A stretch of DNA of 64,000 nt from Bryobacterales bacterium (GTDB taxonomy: Bacteria; Acidobacteriota; Terriglobia; Bryobacterales; Bryobacteraceae): positions 148,269 through 212,268 of the forward strand of contig PLEX01000225.1 of assembly GCA_003136575.1 (NCBI GenBank), given 5' to 3'. The notes under the pieces are model-generated. The model was not told where the DNA came from. It saw only the letters and a list, made by a program, of their open reading frames with translations, and did no database searches. Shown piece after piece: positions 35,026 to 43,750 of this stretch (position 1 is the first letter of the stretch; each line of letters opens with the position of its first letter). The translations under genes were made by a program, and so were the position numbers.

Positions 35026-36780
35026 GTGATATCCGATCTCAGTCCGGGAATGCGGTGTGGCGACTATGAACTTCTTGCTTTTATCGGCAAAGGGGGCATG
35101 GCCCAGGTCTGGAGCGCGCGAAACACGGTTAACAGAGAACTGGTGGCCATTAAGACGCTGCTGCCCCTCTATGCGGCCGACCCCGTCCTGCAGGAGCGTC
35201 TGGCCCGGGAAGGCGAAAGTCAGAAAACGCTGCGTCATCCTAACATTCTGAAGGCGCATGGAACGTTTCGTCTCGACGGGTCGATTTTCATGGTGATGGA
35301 TCTGGTGGATGGTGAGTCGCTTGAACGCTACATGCGACGCCGGCGGCGCATACCGGTTCCCGAAGTTCGCGGCATCGCGCAGTCCGTGCTGGGCGCTCTT
35401 CATCATGCGCACGAGGCGAATATTGTCCATCGGGACGTAAAACCTTCAAATATCCTGCTGTCGCGCTCGGGCAGAATTCTGCTGAGCGATTTTGGAATTG
35501 CATTGCTGCGTAACGCGGTCCGCCTGACGCGGATTGGTGGCATTGGGACACCCTGTTACATGAGTCCGGAGCAGATTGTCGGTCGCGACATCGGTCCTTT
35601 GAGCGACATCTACAGCGTCGGGTGCGTTTTATACGAACTGCTGACCGGGCTTCCGCCGTTTCACGCCGAAGGCCCGGCGGCCAACGAATGGGTACGAGAT
35701 GCCCATCAGTTTACGCCGCCGGCTCCGCTTCTTCCCAATCACCCCGAGGTCCCGCCCGCCCTGGCAAACGCGGTCATGCGGGCGCTGGAAAAGGCTCCCG
35801 CAGCACGCTTTCAGTCCTGCGCCGAATTCGCCGCCGCTCTTGGCGTGTCGGTTCAGCTACTGGCTGGCATCGGCGCGGGCCATCTGAACGAGGGCGGCGC
35901 GGCGGGCGGGTCCGCTCATTCTCCGCTGTCTGAACCCGCGGAGGGACGGCCCGCGTCTGGCATCGAGATGCCGCGGGTCGTCACGCCCGTTGAGAACCCC
36001 TCCGGGCAGCGCCCCTCATCGACTCCGCGTGTGCAACTCCCGTTAAGCGGCGCCGGGGTGACGATTGCCAAGCCCTCCGGTCCGACCTCCGGCCGCCATA
36101 CTCCGGCGGCGGTGGTCTCGACGGTTCGGAAGCATCCCGGATCGGCGGGAATTGCCGCGATCGCCGCCGCGGTTCTCCTGGCGGCCTTCGCTGTGCTTCG
36201 CTGGCAGGAGTCTCACGCGACGCCCGGAAAATCCGGCGACGGCCAGTCTGCTGCCAGCGGAGTATCCGCCCAGCGTAACCCCACCGGGGCAAGTGCGGCC
36301 ACGGCCTCCGCGCGGGCGACGGGGGGGACCGAACCGGCGGCTGCTGGAAATGCGCCGGGTGATCGGATCGGCCAGGGAAGCAGCGAAGTTTCAACCGCCA
36401 TCGATCAGATCAAACAGACCTATGACAAATTCCAGCGGGATACCACCCCTGCCGCGCCGGAGGAGGCCAATGCCGCTACCGGTTCCGCCCTGCCCAAACG
36501 TCCGACTCCCATGGCTTTCGGCAGAACGTCGGGCGTACTGCAGTGGACCGGATCCAAAGGCGAGAGTGTTGAGATCGACGGAACTAAGGCCAGCAGGGGA
36601 ATACTGACCGGAGACACGCTTCCCGGCGTACCGGTTCGCGTGTGGATTGATGGCGATAACGAAGGTATAATCATCCAACGGCCGTCCGATGCCGATGGCT
36701 ACCGGAAACTGTTGCTCCGGATGACGGCGGATAACGTTCGAATTCGTTGGCAAAAACTCGACCCAGGACAAACCAAATGA
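35026..36780 (+). CDS. Ser/Thr protein kinase with membrane anchor and C-terminal extracytoplasmic domain
   Basis: Starts at GTG behind a GGGAGG at 11 bases. The 584-residue protein has IGKGGMAQVW, VAIK Lys43, HRD 135-137, DFG 155-157 and GTPCYMSPEQ, so it should be active. After the kinase comes a Pro/Ser-rich linker, a transmembrane helix (IAAIAAAVLLAAFAVLRW, about residues 376-394), another low-complexity linker and a small C-terminal domain (GRTSGVLQWTGSKGESVEID...) that would be outside the cytoplasm and may be a sensor. It overlaps the next gene by four bases (ATGA). Sixth member of the plus-strand run in this island if its secreted partners are counted. Confidence 0.92.
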   Translation: MISDLSPGMRCGDYELLAFIGKGGMAQVWSARNTVNRELVAIKTLLPLYAADPVLQERLAREGESQKTLRHPNILKAHGTFRLDGSIFMVMDLVDGESLERYMRRRRRIPVPEVRGIAQSVLGALHHAHEANIVHRDVKPSNILLSRSGRILLSDFGIALLRNAVRLTRIGGIGTPCYMSPEQIVGRDIGPLSDIYSVGCVLYELLTGLPPFHAEGPAANEWVRDAHQFTPPAPLLPNHPEVPPALANAVMRALEKAPAARFQSCAEFAAALGVSVQLLAGIGAGHLNEGGAAGGSAHSPLSEPAEGRPASGIEMPRVVTPVENPSGQRPSSTPRVQLPLSGAGVTIAKPSGPTSGRHTPAAVVSTVRKHPGSAGIAAIAAAVLLAAFAVLRWQESHATPGKSGDGQSAASGVSAQRNPTGASAATASARATGGTEPAAAGNAPGDRIGQGSSEVSTAIDQIKQTYDKFQRDTTPAAPEEANAATGSALPKRPTPMAFGRTSGVLQWTGSKGESVEIDGTKASRGILTGDTLPGVPVRVWIDGDNEGIIIQRPSDADGYRKLLLRMTADNVRIRWQKLDPGQTK

Positions 36781-37370
36781 AAACAGCAAGCGTTTGGATC
36801 GCCGCCGCTTCACTCTTTGTGGCAGCCTCCTCTTTCTTTCTGGCAGCCGCTTCGCTTTTTGGACAGGCTCCGAAAGAACAAGCGGCGACCGCTGAACTGA
36901 CGGTTCGTCTCACGGCCCCTTTGACGACGAAGCTGAATCGCCCCGGAGATTTGGTCGTCGGGAAAATAACCGGGCCCGCGGATCTGGCCGGGGGGTATCT
37001 TGAAGGCGAAATCAAAGACATTCACCCGGGGGCCGGCGCGAAGCATGCGGAGATATCTTTCCAGTTTCACACCCTGCACGCTTCAGGAAAGAACTCGCCG
37101 GTCGCCGCCAGTGTTGTCCGCATCGTAAACAGCAAGCAACAGGCCGAAGTCGACGAGGATGGCGGTGCCATCGAACAGGAACGCGGCGGCGCCAGCGGGC
37201 CGGCGGGACGTCTGGCTTCGCTGGCCGGCGGTCTGGCGTCGAGAATTACCAAGAACAAACCGCAGCAGGCCGAATTGACGAAATTGTCCTCGAAAACCGC
37301 CAGCCTCTCTCTCGCACCCGGAAGCGAGTTGACCGTGCAATACAGCGTTCCGGCGCCTAAATCCAAGTGA
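36777..37370 (+). CDS. Secreted hypothetical protein coupled to a kinase gene
   Basis: The gene starts in an ATGA overlap with the kinase stop. The 197-residue precursor has a signal peptide (MKTASVWIAAASLFVAASSF) and a beta-rich mature part (AELTVRLTAPLTTKLNRPGD, VVGKITGPADLAGGYLEGEI), which recurs in acidobacterial secreted proteins. A hydrophilic tail ends in a beta strand, SELTVQYSVPAP. Function unknown; because it is translationally coupled to the kinase, it may be a ligand or partner of the kinase's outer domain. Confidence 0.75.
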   Translation: MKTASVWIAAASLFVAASSFFLAAASLFGQAPKEQAATAELTVRLTAPLTTKLNRPGDLVVGKITGPADLAGGYLEGEIKDIHPGAGAKHAEISFQFHTLHASGKNSPVAASVVRIVNSKQQAEVDEDGGAIEQERGGASGPAGRLASLAGGLASRITKNKPQQAELTKLSSKTASLSLAPGSELTVQYSVPAPKSK

Positions 37371-37381
37371 GGTGAACCACT

Positions 37382-38761
37382 GTGTACCGCAATTCCAAAT
37401 TTCGTTTCGCCGCCGCTCTCGCCTTGTTTCGGCTGGCTTTTCCTTGCGGACTTGCTGCGCAAACGCGCGTGGATGCGCCAAAGTCGTCGGAGGAGATTCG
37501 CGTCGAGAAAATCGAACTTCTCAATCTGCAGACGGACCGGATCGGTTTTGCGATCACGCCTTCGATCATCCCGACTCAACAGGTGCGAATCCGAACGATC
37601 ACTTTTTACGGCATGCGCATCAATGGCATCCCTGTCTTCGTGCCGCCGGTATCGGAAGAACTGGAACTCCATCCCGGCGTGCGCGCTTCGCTTCGTCGCC
37701 CCATGCAGCTCACGATCTATTTCCGCGACCTGAGTTCATTGCAGCCGCTTATAGAACTGGTCCGGGGTGGCAGGATCAGGATCGAAGGCAACGCTCTTGT
37801 GGAGGCAAAACTCGATACGCTGCCATCGCTGCTGCTGATGAAGAAGACCGCGCACGCGCCCCTGCGCATCGACGCCGATCTGCCACTCGATATACCGGGC
37901 GGCTCGCTGGTTCGGGACCAGACTCTCAGGGCGCTTTCCGTCGCCGAAACCGGACGCACTATTCTTTCGAAGTCTCTGCTCTATCTGCTGGGGACCGACG
38001 AAACGCAGAAGCGTCTGCAGGATCGTTTCGGCAAGAGCGTATTCCTGGCCGTCGCGCGATACGAAATGACGGATTCCAACCACAATCGCTATCCGGTTGA
38101 GAAGATGGGCGTGGCGTTCCGAGCCACGGAAAAGCAGGTTGTCACGACGCGCGAAATGGTGGAACCGTGGATGTTCGATTCCGCCATCGCCCTCAAACTG
38201 AAGCGGGGGGAACTGACCATGGTGAAAGACTCATTCGATTTGCTCCTCTGGCCGGCCGGAACCGATTATTCCCGGCTGTCGGGCCCTCCGATTGAAGGCA
38301 ATGCCGTCAGCCTGAAAAAACACGACTTTCGGGTATTGCCGGGAACGGCTGAGACGGAAAAAATGGTAGCTACGGAAAACGGTGCGCGGGCTACTCTGGT
38401 CAGCACGGCCCCCAGGGCCTCCGTGTCGAATCTCGCGGTGCTGGAGTTCGCCAACCCGCCGAAAAGCGGACCTCCGATGACCCTCATTGATGCCAAACCC
38501 CGCTCGGAAGGGTATCCGGCAATAGTGGCGTTCCGCTTCTCCGCCGGACCCTACACCCAATCGGCAGATCCGGAAATTGTGCGACTGAGCGCCAGAGTCG
38601 TCGACGGCCGCCTGCTCTTCGACGACCCCATCGACTCGTCCGCTCTGGGTTCACCCGTGCTTTCCGACGATGGATTAGTGGGGATTCTGCAGGACGAAAC
38701 TTCGGCAATCTCCTATGCAACCGCGGCCGCAAGGCTTAAGCTGAACGCTGCCGGAAAATAG
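37382..38761 (+). CDS. Secreted protein with a degenerate trypsin-like domain
   Basis: The 459-residue precursor starts at GTG with a signal peptide. Residues 45-175 form a beta-rich domain (IGFAITPSIIPTQQVRIRTI, VPPVSEELELHPGVRASLRR). The C-terminal 270 residues follow a trypsin-like layout, but the triad positions look replaced: VVTTREMVEPW where TAAHV is expected (no His), VSNLAVLEF where DLAVLKV is expected (Asn for Asp), and SALGSPVLSDDGLVGIL where GxSGGP is expected (Leu for Ser). If the alignment is right the protein is a pseudo-protease, perhaps a binding or regulatory module. It follows the coupled kinase/secreted pair in the same run. Confidence 0.65.
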   Translation: MYRNSKFRFAAALALFRLAFPCGLAAQTRVDAPKSSEEIRVEKIELLNLQTDRIGFAITPSIIPTQQVRIRTITFYGMRINGIPVFVPPVSEELELHPGVRASLRRPMQLTIYFRDLSSLQPLIELVRGGRIRIEGNALVEAKLDTLPSLLLMKKTAHAPLRIDADLPLDIPGGSLVRDQTLRALSVAETGRTILSKSLLYLLGTDETQKRLQDRFGKSVFLAVARYEMTDSNHNRYPVEKMGVAFRATEKQVVTTREMVEPWMFDSAIALKLKRGELTMVKDSFDLLLWPAGTDYSRLSGPPIEGNAVSLKKHDFRVLPGTAETEKMVATENGARATLVSTAPRASVSNLAVLEFANPPKSGPPMTLIDAKPRSEGYPAIVAFRFSAGPYTQSADPEIVRLSARVVDGRLLFDDPIDSSALGSPVLSDDGLVGILQDETSAISYATAAARLKLNAAGK

Positions 38762-38794
38762 AGCTTCACCCGCCGGATTTCAACTTGCGCGCGA

Positions 38795-40333
38795 TTAACG
38801 CGGCTGGTCCGGAGGCTCGACCGTAAACATCGACTCACCGATCGCGACTTTGTCGCCGAACTGCAGGCGTACCCGGGAACCCGGCGTAACGGCTGCCCCG
38901 TTGACCATCGTGCCGTTCGTCGATCGGTTGTCCAGCAGATACAGGTCGCCCCGGATCCACTGGATGCAGGCGTGGGAGCGGGAAACGGTGGAATCGTGTT
39001 GTACGTGGATCCTGCTTGCTTCACCCGAGCCGATCCAGATTTCCGCGGCATCGATGGGATACCGTGTGTTGGGAATTAACGACCCCGACCGACTCACCAG
39101 TCTGAACCAGGCCGTTGGAACTCCGGATTCGGGCGATGGCAGAACGTGGCGAAACTCCGTTGGCTCGGCGGTCGGCACGGCTTCGGCGCGCTCCCGGTCG
39201 GTGGGCTGAATTGGCCTGTTTGGAAGTACGCCCGGTCCACCCGCTCCGCGCGATGCGGGCGGTTTTGGGGGCCGTGAAGTATCGATCGCTTCATAAACCG
39301 TGGCGGTTCGGGCCTTGGGCGCCGGTCCTGCCGACGTAGCAGCCGGAAAGGCCGCGAGAGGCTTCGTCTGTCGCTTTCTGCTGTGCAGGATCAAGAGCAT
39401 ACCTGCGCCAAAAAGGACCACGGCGGCGCCGACCGAGACGAAGAGCAACGTGTCCGACGCCGGCGGTTCGGGAAGAAGCACGGAAATAGCATTGGTTAAC
39501 CCGTCGGGTGTCACAATTCGCAACAAGTGTTTGCGACCATCCGCCCGGACGTGCGCCAAATGGAATGTCATCACCTGTGTGCCCAACAACCCGTCGATTC
39601 CCCGCCGCATCGCCTGGCGAAGCTGGTCGTATCCTTTAGCTCGCAGGTATGCGCCACCGGTCGCCAGTGACAGTGCCTGCATCGACTCGAGATATCGGCC
39701 CGTGAGTCGCGTCACTCCCAGGCAGTCCACAGGGATGCCGGACGTCGCCGCCGTCTCCGTCAACTCCGCCAGGGGGGGGCCCGGGCCTTCGTTCTTGCCG
39801 TCGGTGATAACCAGCAAATGCCTCCGGGGATTCGATGTTTCCGCCGCAAGCATCCCAAGGCTCCTCGCGATAGCTGCGTTGAGAAGCGTGTGCCTGCTAC
39901 CTACCCTGAGACCGTCGATGGCCGCAAGAAGCAGCGCTTTGTCCGACGTGAAAGGCTGGCGGACATCGACCGAATCGCCAAAGCCGACTAGGGCGATCCG
40001 ATCCTGCGGCCGACTGCTTGAAACGTAGTCCCGCAACGCCGCTTTTACGGATTCAAACGGCGCCCCCTGTACGCTGCCGCTGGTGTCCAAAGCCAGAATG
40101 GCGGTCACCCCGTAAAGGGTGGAACGAAATTCCCGGGTCGCGGAAGGTGTCGTGCCCTTCTCTCCGTCTTCCAGCAGATAAGGTGCGCCGGTGGACGCCG
40201 ACGGAGGGTCGAGCACCGCATCAATCGTCCCCGGAGGCGTGTTGGCAGCGTAAAACGTGGTTTGCAAATGCAGGTTGCCTGCTGCTGGTACCAGGCGCGC
40301 CGCCAACAGCAGCGCGGCGAGCAACCGGCGCAT
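38795..40333 (-). CDS. Membrane protein with VWA and FHA domains
   Basis: The 512-residue protein has a signal peptide, then a VWA domain (residues about 60-270) with a complete MIDAS site: ILALDTSGSVQG, SRHTLLNAA and LLVITDGKNEG. A transmembrane helix (LLFVSVGAAVVLFGAGMLLI) near residue 310 leads to a Pro-rich linker and a C-terminal FHA domain (IWIGSGEASRIHVQHDSTVS, SRSHACIQW, STNGTMVNG). The VWA part would be outside and the FHA inside, so the protein could link an extracytoplasmic partner to phosphothreonine signals. It lies three bases after the M48 gene, in a two-gene minus-strand unit. Confidence 0.9.
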   Translation of the reverse strand: MRRLLAALLLAARLVPAAGNLHLQTTFYAANTPPGTIDAVLDPPSASTGAPYLLEDGEKGTTPSATREFRSTLYGVTAILALDTSGSVQGAPFESVKAALRDYVSSSRPQDRIALVGFGDSVDVRQPFTSDKALLLAAIDGLRVGSRHTLLNAAIARSLGMLAAETSNPRRHLLVITDGKNEGPGPPLAELTETAATSGIPVDCLGVTRLTGRYLESMQALSLATGGAYLRAKGYDQLRQAMRRGIDGLLGTQVMTFHLAHVRADGRKHLLRIVTPDGLTNAISVLLPEPPASDTLLFVSVGAAVVLFGAGMLLILHSRKRQTKPLAAFPAATSAGPAPKARTATVYEAIDTSRPPKPPASRGAGGPGVLPNRPIQPTDRERAEAVPTAEPTEFRHVLPSPESGVPTAWFRLVSRSGSLIPNTRYPIDAAEIWIGSGEASRIHVQHDSTVSRSHACIQWIRGDLYLLDNRSTNGTMVNGAAVTPGSRVRLQFGDKVAIGESMFTVEPPDQPR

Positions 40334-40336
40334 TTG

Positions 40337-41221
40337 TCAGCGTCCCCGGCCGGGTTTTGGCAGCAAACTGAGGCCCGTCTTCATGGCGCGAAATGAAAGG
40401 CTGTTGTCGTCGAGCGAACTGGCCAGCGCCATGGTTTTGATCTCGGCGCTGACCGCGCGGCTTCGATCCGTCGGATTGGGGTGAACGCTGAGCATGGTTG
40501 CGGTCTCTCCCTGCGATCCCCCCGGATTCTGCAGCCGGTCAAGCGCCCGCACCTCGCCAAGCGGATTCCAGCCCGCCCTCACGAGGTTGTAAACCGCCAG
40601 CAGATCCGCCTCGTTTTCGTTGGAGCGGTCGTATTGCTGCACGGCGAGTCCGGTGATCGGAACGCCGATCTTTTGAAAGGCTTGCTGCACCTGGGCGGAA
40701 TCCAGTAAAGGCAGCATTTTTCTGGTCTGATCCCAGAGCGATTTCGACCGCATTTCAAGCGAAAGGCGGTTAAGGTAGTGCCTTCCGGCAATATGCCCGA
40801 TTTCGTGCGCCAGCACGCTCGCCAGTTCGCTCTCGTCTTCAACGAACGCAAGCAACCCGGTCGTAACGAATATCGTACCGCCTGGAAACGAATAAGAATT
40901 GACGTCGTTCGTGTTTACGACACGGCAAGTGTAAACCAGTTCGGGCCGCAATGAGGCCTTGCCAAGCCTCTTTACTAAGTCGTTCAGGTAATGGTCCAAA
41001 AGCGGATTGGATAATATCTCGCGTCCCGATTCGAAGTCGTGGGCGAGCGCTCCGCCGATTTTCAGTTCGTCGTCCGGAGTGAATTGGTTATACGAGGGGA
41101 TACTGATCCGTGGCTCGGCTGCGCCGCAAACCCACGACAGTACCAGTAGTACCGAGGCAGCTGTCATAAGCTTGCCAATCGATAACGTCGCCGCTGTCCG
41201 GACAAGTTTTTGGAGTGACAT
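40337..41221 (-). CDS. Secreted M48 family metalloprotease
   Basis: The 294-residue protein (start at ATG; a GTG one codon earlier is possible) has a signal peptide, a helical N-terminal region and the zinc motif HEIGH (His139, Glu140, His143) within SVLAHEIGHIAGRHYLNRLS, with the third ligand in SNENEADLLAVYNL. These are typical of BepA/Oma1-like M48 proteases of the periplasm, which handle outer-membrane protein quality control. It is upstream of and co-transcribed with the VWA-FHA gene and divergent from the pseudokinase gene across only 75 bases. Confidence 0.9.
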   Translation of the reverse strand: MSLQKLVRTAATLSIGKLMTAASVLLVLSWVCGAAEPRISIPSYNQFTPDDELKIGGALAHDFESGREILSNPLLDHYLNDLVKRLGKASLRPELVYTCRVVNTNDVNSYSFPGGTIFVTTGLLAFVEDESELASVLAHEIGHIAGRHYLNRLSLEMRSKSLWDQTRKMLPLLDSAQVQQAFQKIGVPITGLAVQQYDRSNENEADLLAVYNLVRAGWNPLGEVRALDRLQNPGGSQGETATMLSVHPNPTDRSRAVSAEIKTMALASSLDDNSLSFRAMKTGLSLLPKPGRGR

Positions 41222-41295
41222 CACTGAGAAAAGATGTTACCATCAATCTCACCGGAAATGTAGTAAATTTTCGTTTAGGCGTAAAATCGGCGAAA

Positions 41296-42882
41296 ATGTC
41301 CCTGGATCACTCCGATGCGTACAAGTTAATACGCCAGATAGGTACCGGCGTGACCGGTGCCGTCTGGATAGCCGACGGTCCTTCGGGCCGCGTCGCAATG
41401 CGGCGATTTACGTCCGCTGCGCCACCGGGCAGCGAGGAATGGAAGGCCGATCGCGCTCATTTTCTGCAGGCGGCGAGACAGTGTCTCGCATTCCGGCATC
41501 CCAGAGTCGTTCCGGTACTTGACGTAATCGACGATCAGGATGACGCCTGGATCGCCTCGGAGTTCGTTGAGGACGAGACACTCGAATCGATTCTCAAACA
41601 TGAGCGATTTTCAACCGCCCAAACGAACAAGATCCTTCGCTCCATTGCGCAGATTCTCGATCAGGCGCATCGCGCCGGCATTGTGCATGCCGATCTTAAG
41701 CCTTCCAATATTTTCGTCGATGCAAAGAAATCCGTGCGTCTCGCCGGCTTTGCCGTTTCGCCGCGCGCCAGGCGAAGTCCCGGAGCCGAACTAAGTGCTG
41801 GTTGGGTTCATCCGTTTCTGACGCCGGAGCATCTGATTGCGCCCGGCACCATTGGACCGCGCACGGACGTATATTCCCTGGCTGCGATTGCGTACTATCT
41901 CTACACGGGCAGGCCGCCCTTTTCTTCGTCCGGAGACGTACGCGCGGCGATTCTTCGCGGCCAACTGGATTTACCGGTTACTGTCAGCCGTAATCTGGCT
42001 GGCGGGCTTGAAGCGCCATTGCGCAAAGCAATGTCGCGGGATCCGGGCGAAAGATTCCCCGACTGCATGGGATTTATGACTGCGCTCGAAGCGGGCGTGG
42101 ATCCGGCAGCCAGATTGCCGGAACCGGGCCAGCCCGCAGGGTCCTCCCAAAAGTTGATTTATGCCGGGATCGCAAGCGTAGTGCTGGCCATCCTCGTTGC
42201 GCTCTTGTTGCTGCTCCACGGTCCGAAAAAGCCAGGAGGTGGTTCCGCCTCGACTGGCCCCGCCGCACACAGCGGACCAATTGCTGCCTCGGGACCAGCG
42301 CTATCCGTCGCCGACGCTAAGCTCACGAGGAAGGCGAAATCGACGACGCCCAGACAGACGGCGCGGGACGTGCCGCAGGTTGCGTCGAGGGAATCTAGGC
42401 CCGGGCCATTCCCGCCTGGATCTTCTCCGCGATCCGGGCCGGATGCCGCGCCGAGACAAGCCCCTCCCGCCCCCAAGCCGCCATCGCCCGCCCCCACTAC
42501 TCAGCCACCTGTCTCCGCGGCGACTTTTATTCCGCCGTCGAGTGCGCCGAGAGGTTACAGTCTCGAGATCTATTCACAACTAATCGACGATAAGCACCTG
42601 ATAACGAGGGGGCTTTCGTTCCGGTACCACGACCGCGTTCTGGGGAATATGTCGGTGGGCGAACTGAAAGCGAGGATTATCCTCAGCGGGATACCCCCTC
42701 CGGCCAAGGGACATCGCCTCTCGATCGAGTGGGACATTGACGGCAAGATATGGGACGGTCGTCTGGTGAGTCCCAATACGGTGGTCGAATTCAACAGCGA
42801 ACCCATCCGCGGGTCTTATCAAGTCATACTGCGGTTGGACACCGAACAGGTTGCGGATTACACGTTCAGGATCGAACCCTGA
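41296..42882 (+). CDS. Kinase-like protein with membrane anchor, probable pseudokinase
   Basis: The 528-residue protein has a kinase fold: TGVTGAVWIADGPSGRVAMR, VHADLKPSNIF, FLTPEHLIAP and DVYSLAAIAYYLYTGRPPF. Three catalytic elements differ from active kinases: the VAIK lysine is Arg36, the HRD is HAD at 131-133 (Asp133 kept) and the DFG is GFA at 151-153, so the magnesium-binding Asp is missing. A transmembrane helix (IYAGIASVVLAILVALLLLL), a Pro-rich linker and a C-terminal beta-rich domain follow. It heads a plus-strand run with coiled-coil and beta-domain secreted proteins. It may act as a scaffold for the two active kinases of the island. Confidence 0.85.
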   Translation: MSLDHSDAYKLIRQIGTGVTGAVWIADGPSGRVAMRRFTSAAPPGSEEWKADRAHFLQAARQCLAFRHPRVVPVLDVIDDQDDAWIASEFVEDETLESILKHERFSTAQTNKILRSIAQILDQAHRAGIVHADLKPSNIFVDAKKSVRLAGFAVSPRARRSPGAELSAGWVHPFLTPEHLIAPGTIGPRTDVYSLAAIAYYLYTGRPPFSSSGDVRAAILRGQLDLPVTVSRNLAGGLEAPLRKAMSRDPGERFPDCMGFMTALEAGVDPAARLPEPGQPAGSSQKLIYAGIASVVLAILVALLLLLHGPKKPGGGSASTGPAAHSGPIAASGPALSVADAKLTRKAKSTTPRQTARDVPQVASRESRPGPFPPGSSPRSGPDAAPRQAPPAPKPPSPAPTTQPPVSAATFIPPSSAPRGYSLEIYSQLIDDKHLITRGLSFRYHDRVLGNMSVGELKARIILSGIPPPAKGHRLSIEWDIDGKIWDGRLVSPNTVVEFNSEPIRGSYQVILRLDTEQVADYTFRIEP

Positions 42883-42904
42883 TCGGCAGGAAGGATTTTG
42901 CAAT

Positions 42905-43750
42905 ATGAGATCAAACTGGCCACGGACTTTAATCGTTTTCACATTCATATTGGCGGCGCTTCCGCGTCTGGAGGCCCAATCTGCGGCGGTGCCATCCTCC
43001 GCCAGACCGTCGGCTGGCGCGACGCCGCCAGCCCCGGCGCAACCTGGAGCTTCGGCCCCGTCGCAGCAGCAACCTGTGGCGGCCGGCACAGGTGACGACA
43101 GATTTGCTTCCATGCGCGTCCTGAAAGACCAGTTGCGCGAGAAGTTCGAACAGACAAGCGACGCTAACTCAAAAAGCATCGAGGAGTATCTGAAGAAGAA
43201 GACCTGTAACATCAATCACGTCGACGACCTGTTGACTGATACTCAGGAGGCGATGAAGGTTTGGTATGAGGCTGAGATGAAGTTCTGGACGGAAACCGAA
43301 CTCGTCGAGAATGAACGCGTCGAAGGCCAGAGGAAGAGTCTCGCCAGCATGGAAGAAGATGTGAAAACCACGCAATCCATCGTCGATTCTCTTACCGAGG
43401 AGCACAACAGACTGCTGCGGGACAAAGCAACTCTGGAGAAGGAACCCAAGCGTACCGTCGAACTGCAGAAGCAACTGGATCAGATTATTCTCGATATCCG
43501 GGAAGAGGAAGGTCGATTGTCTGAGGCCCAACAGAGCTTTGAAGACGCTAACGCCAAGGTAACAAATACAAAAATCGCGCTCGACGCCCGCCTCATCGAA
43601 GTGCGGCAGTATCAGGTGCAAGTCAAGACCTACGTCGAGCAGATGAAGGCCTATTACCAGACACTTCGCGCGAGTGCGGATTCTATCTGCAGCCTCCCCG
43701 GAGCAAAAGGCCCCAAGGCGCTTCCGACGGCGAAGGGCCGCGCACAATGA
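42905..43750 (+). CDS. Secreted coiled-coil protein
   Basis: The 281-residue precursor has a signal peptide (MRSNWPRTLIVFTFILAALP), an Ala/Pro/Gln-rich stretch and a long coiled coil from about residue 110 to 250 (LVENERVEGQRKSLASMEED, RLLRDKATLEKEPKRTVELQ, AQQSFEDANAKVTNTKIALD). Its stop overlaps the start of the next gene (ATGA). Coiled coils of this length form rods or oligomers; the partner may be the neighbouring helical, beta-domain proteins. Confidence 0.75.
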   Translation: MRSNWPRTLIVFTFILAALPRLEAQSAAVPSSARPSAGATPPAPAQPGASAPSQQQPVAAGTGDDRFASMRVLKDQLREKFEQTSDANSKSIEEYLKKKTCNINHVDDLLTDTQEAMKVWYEAEMKFWTETELVENERVEGQRKSLASMEEDVKTTQSIVDSLTEEHNRLLRDKATLEKEPKRTVELQKQLDQIILDIREEEGRLSEAQQSFEDANAKVTNTKIALDARLIEVRQYQVQVKTYVEQMKAYYQTLRASADSICSLPGAKGPKALPTAKGRAQ

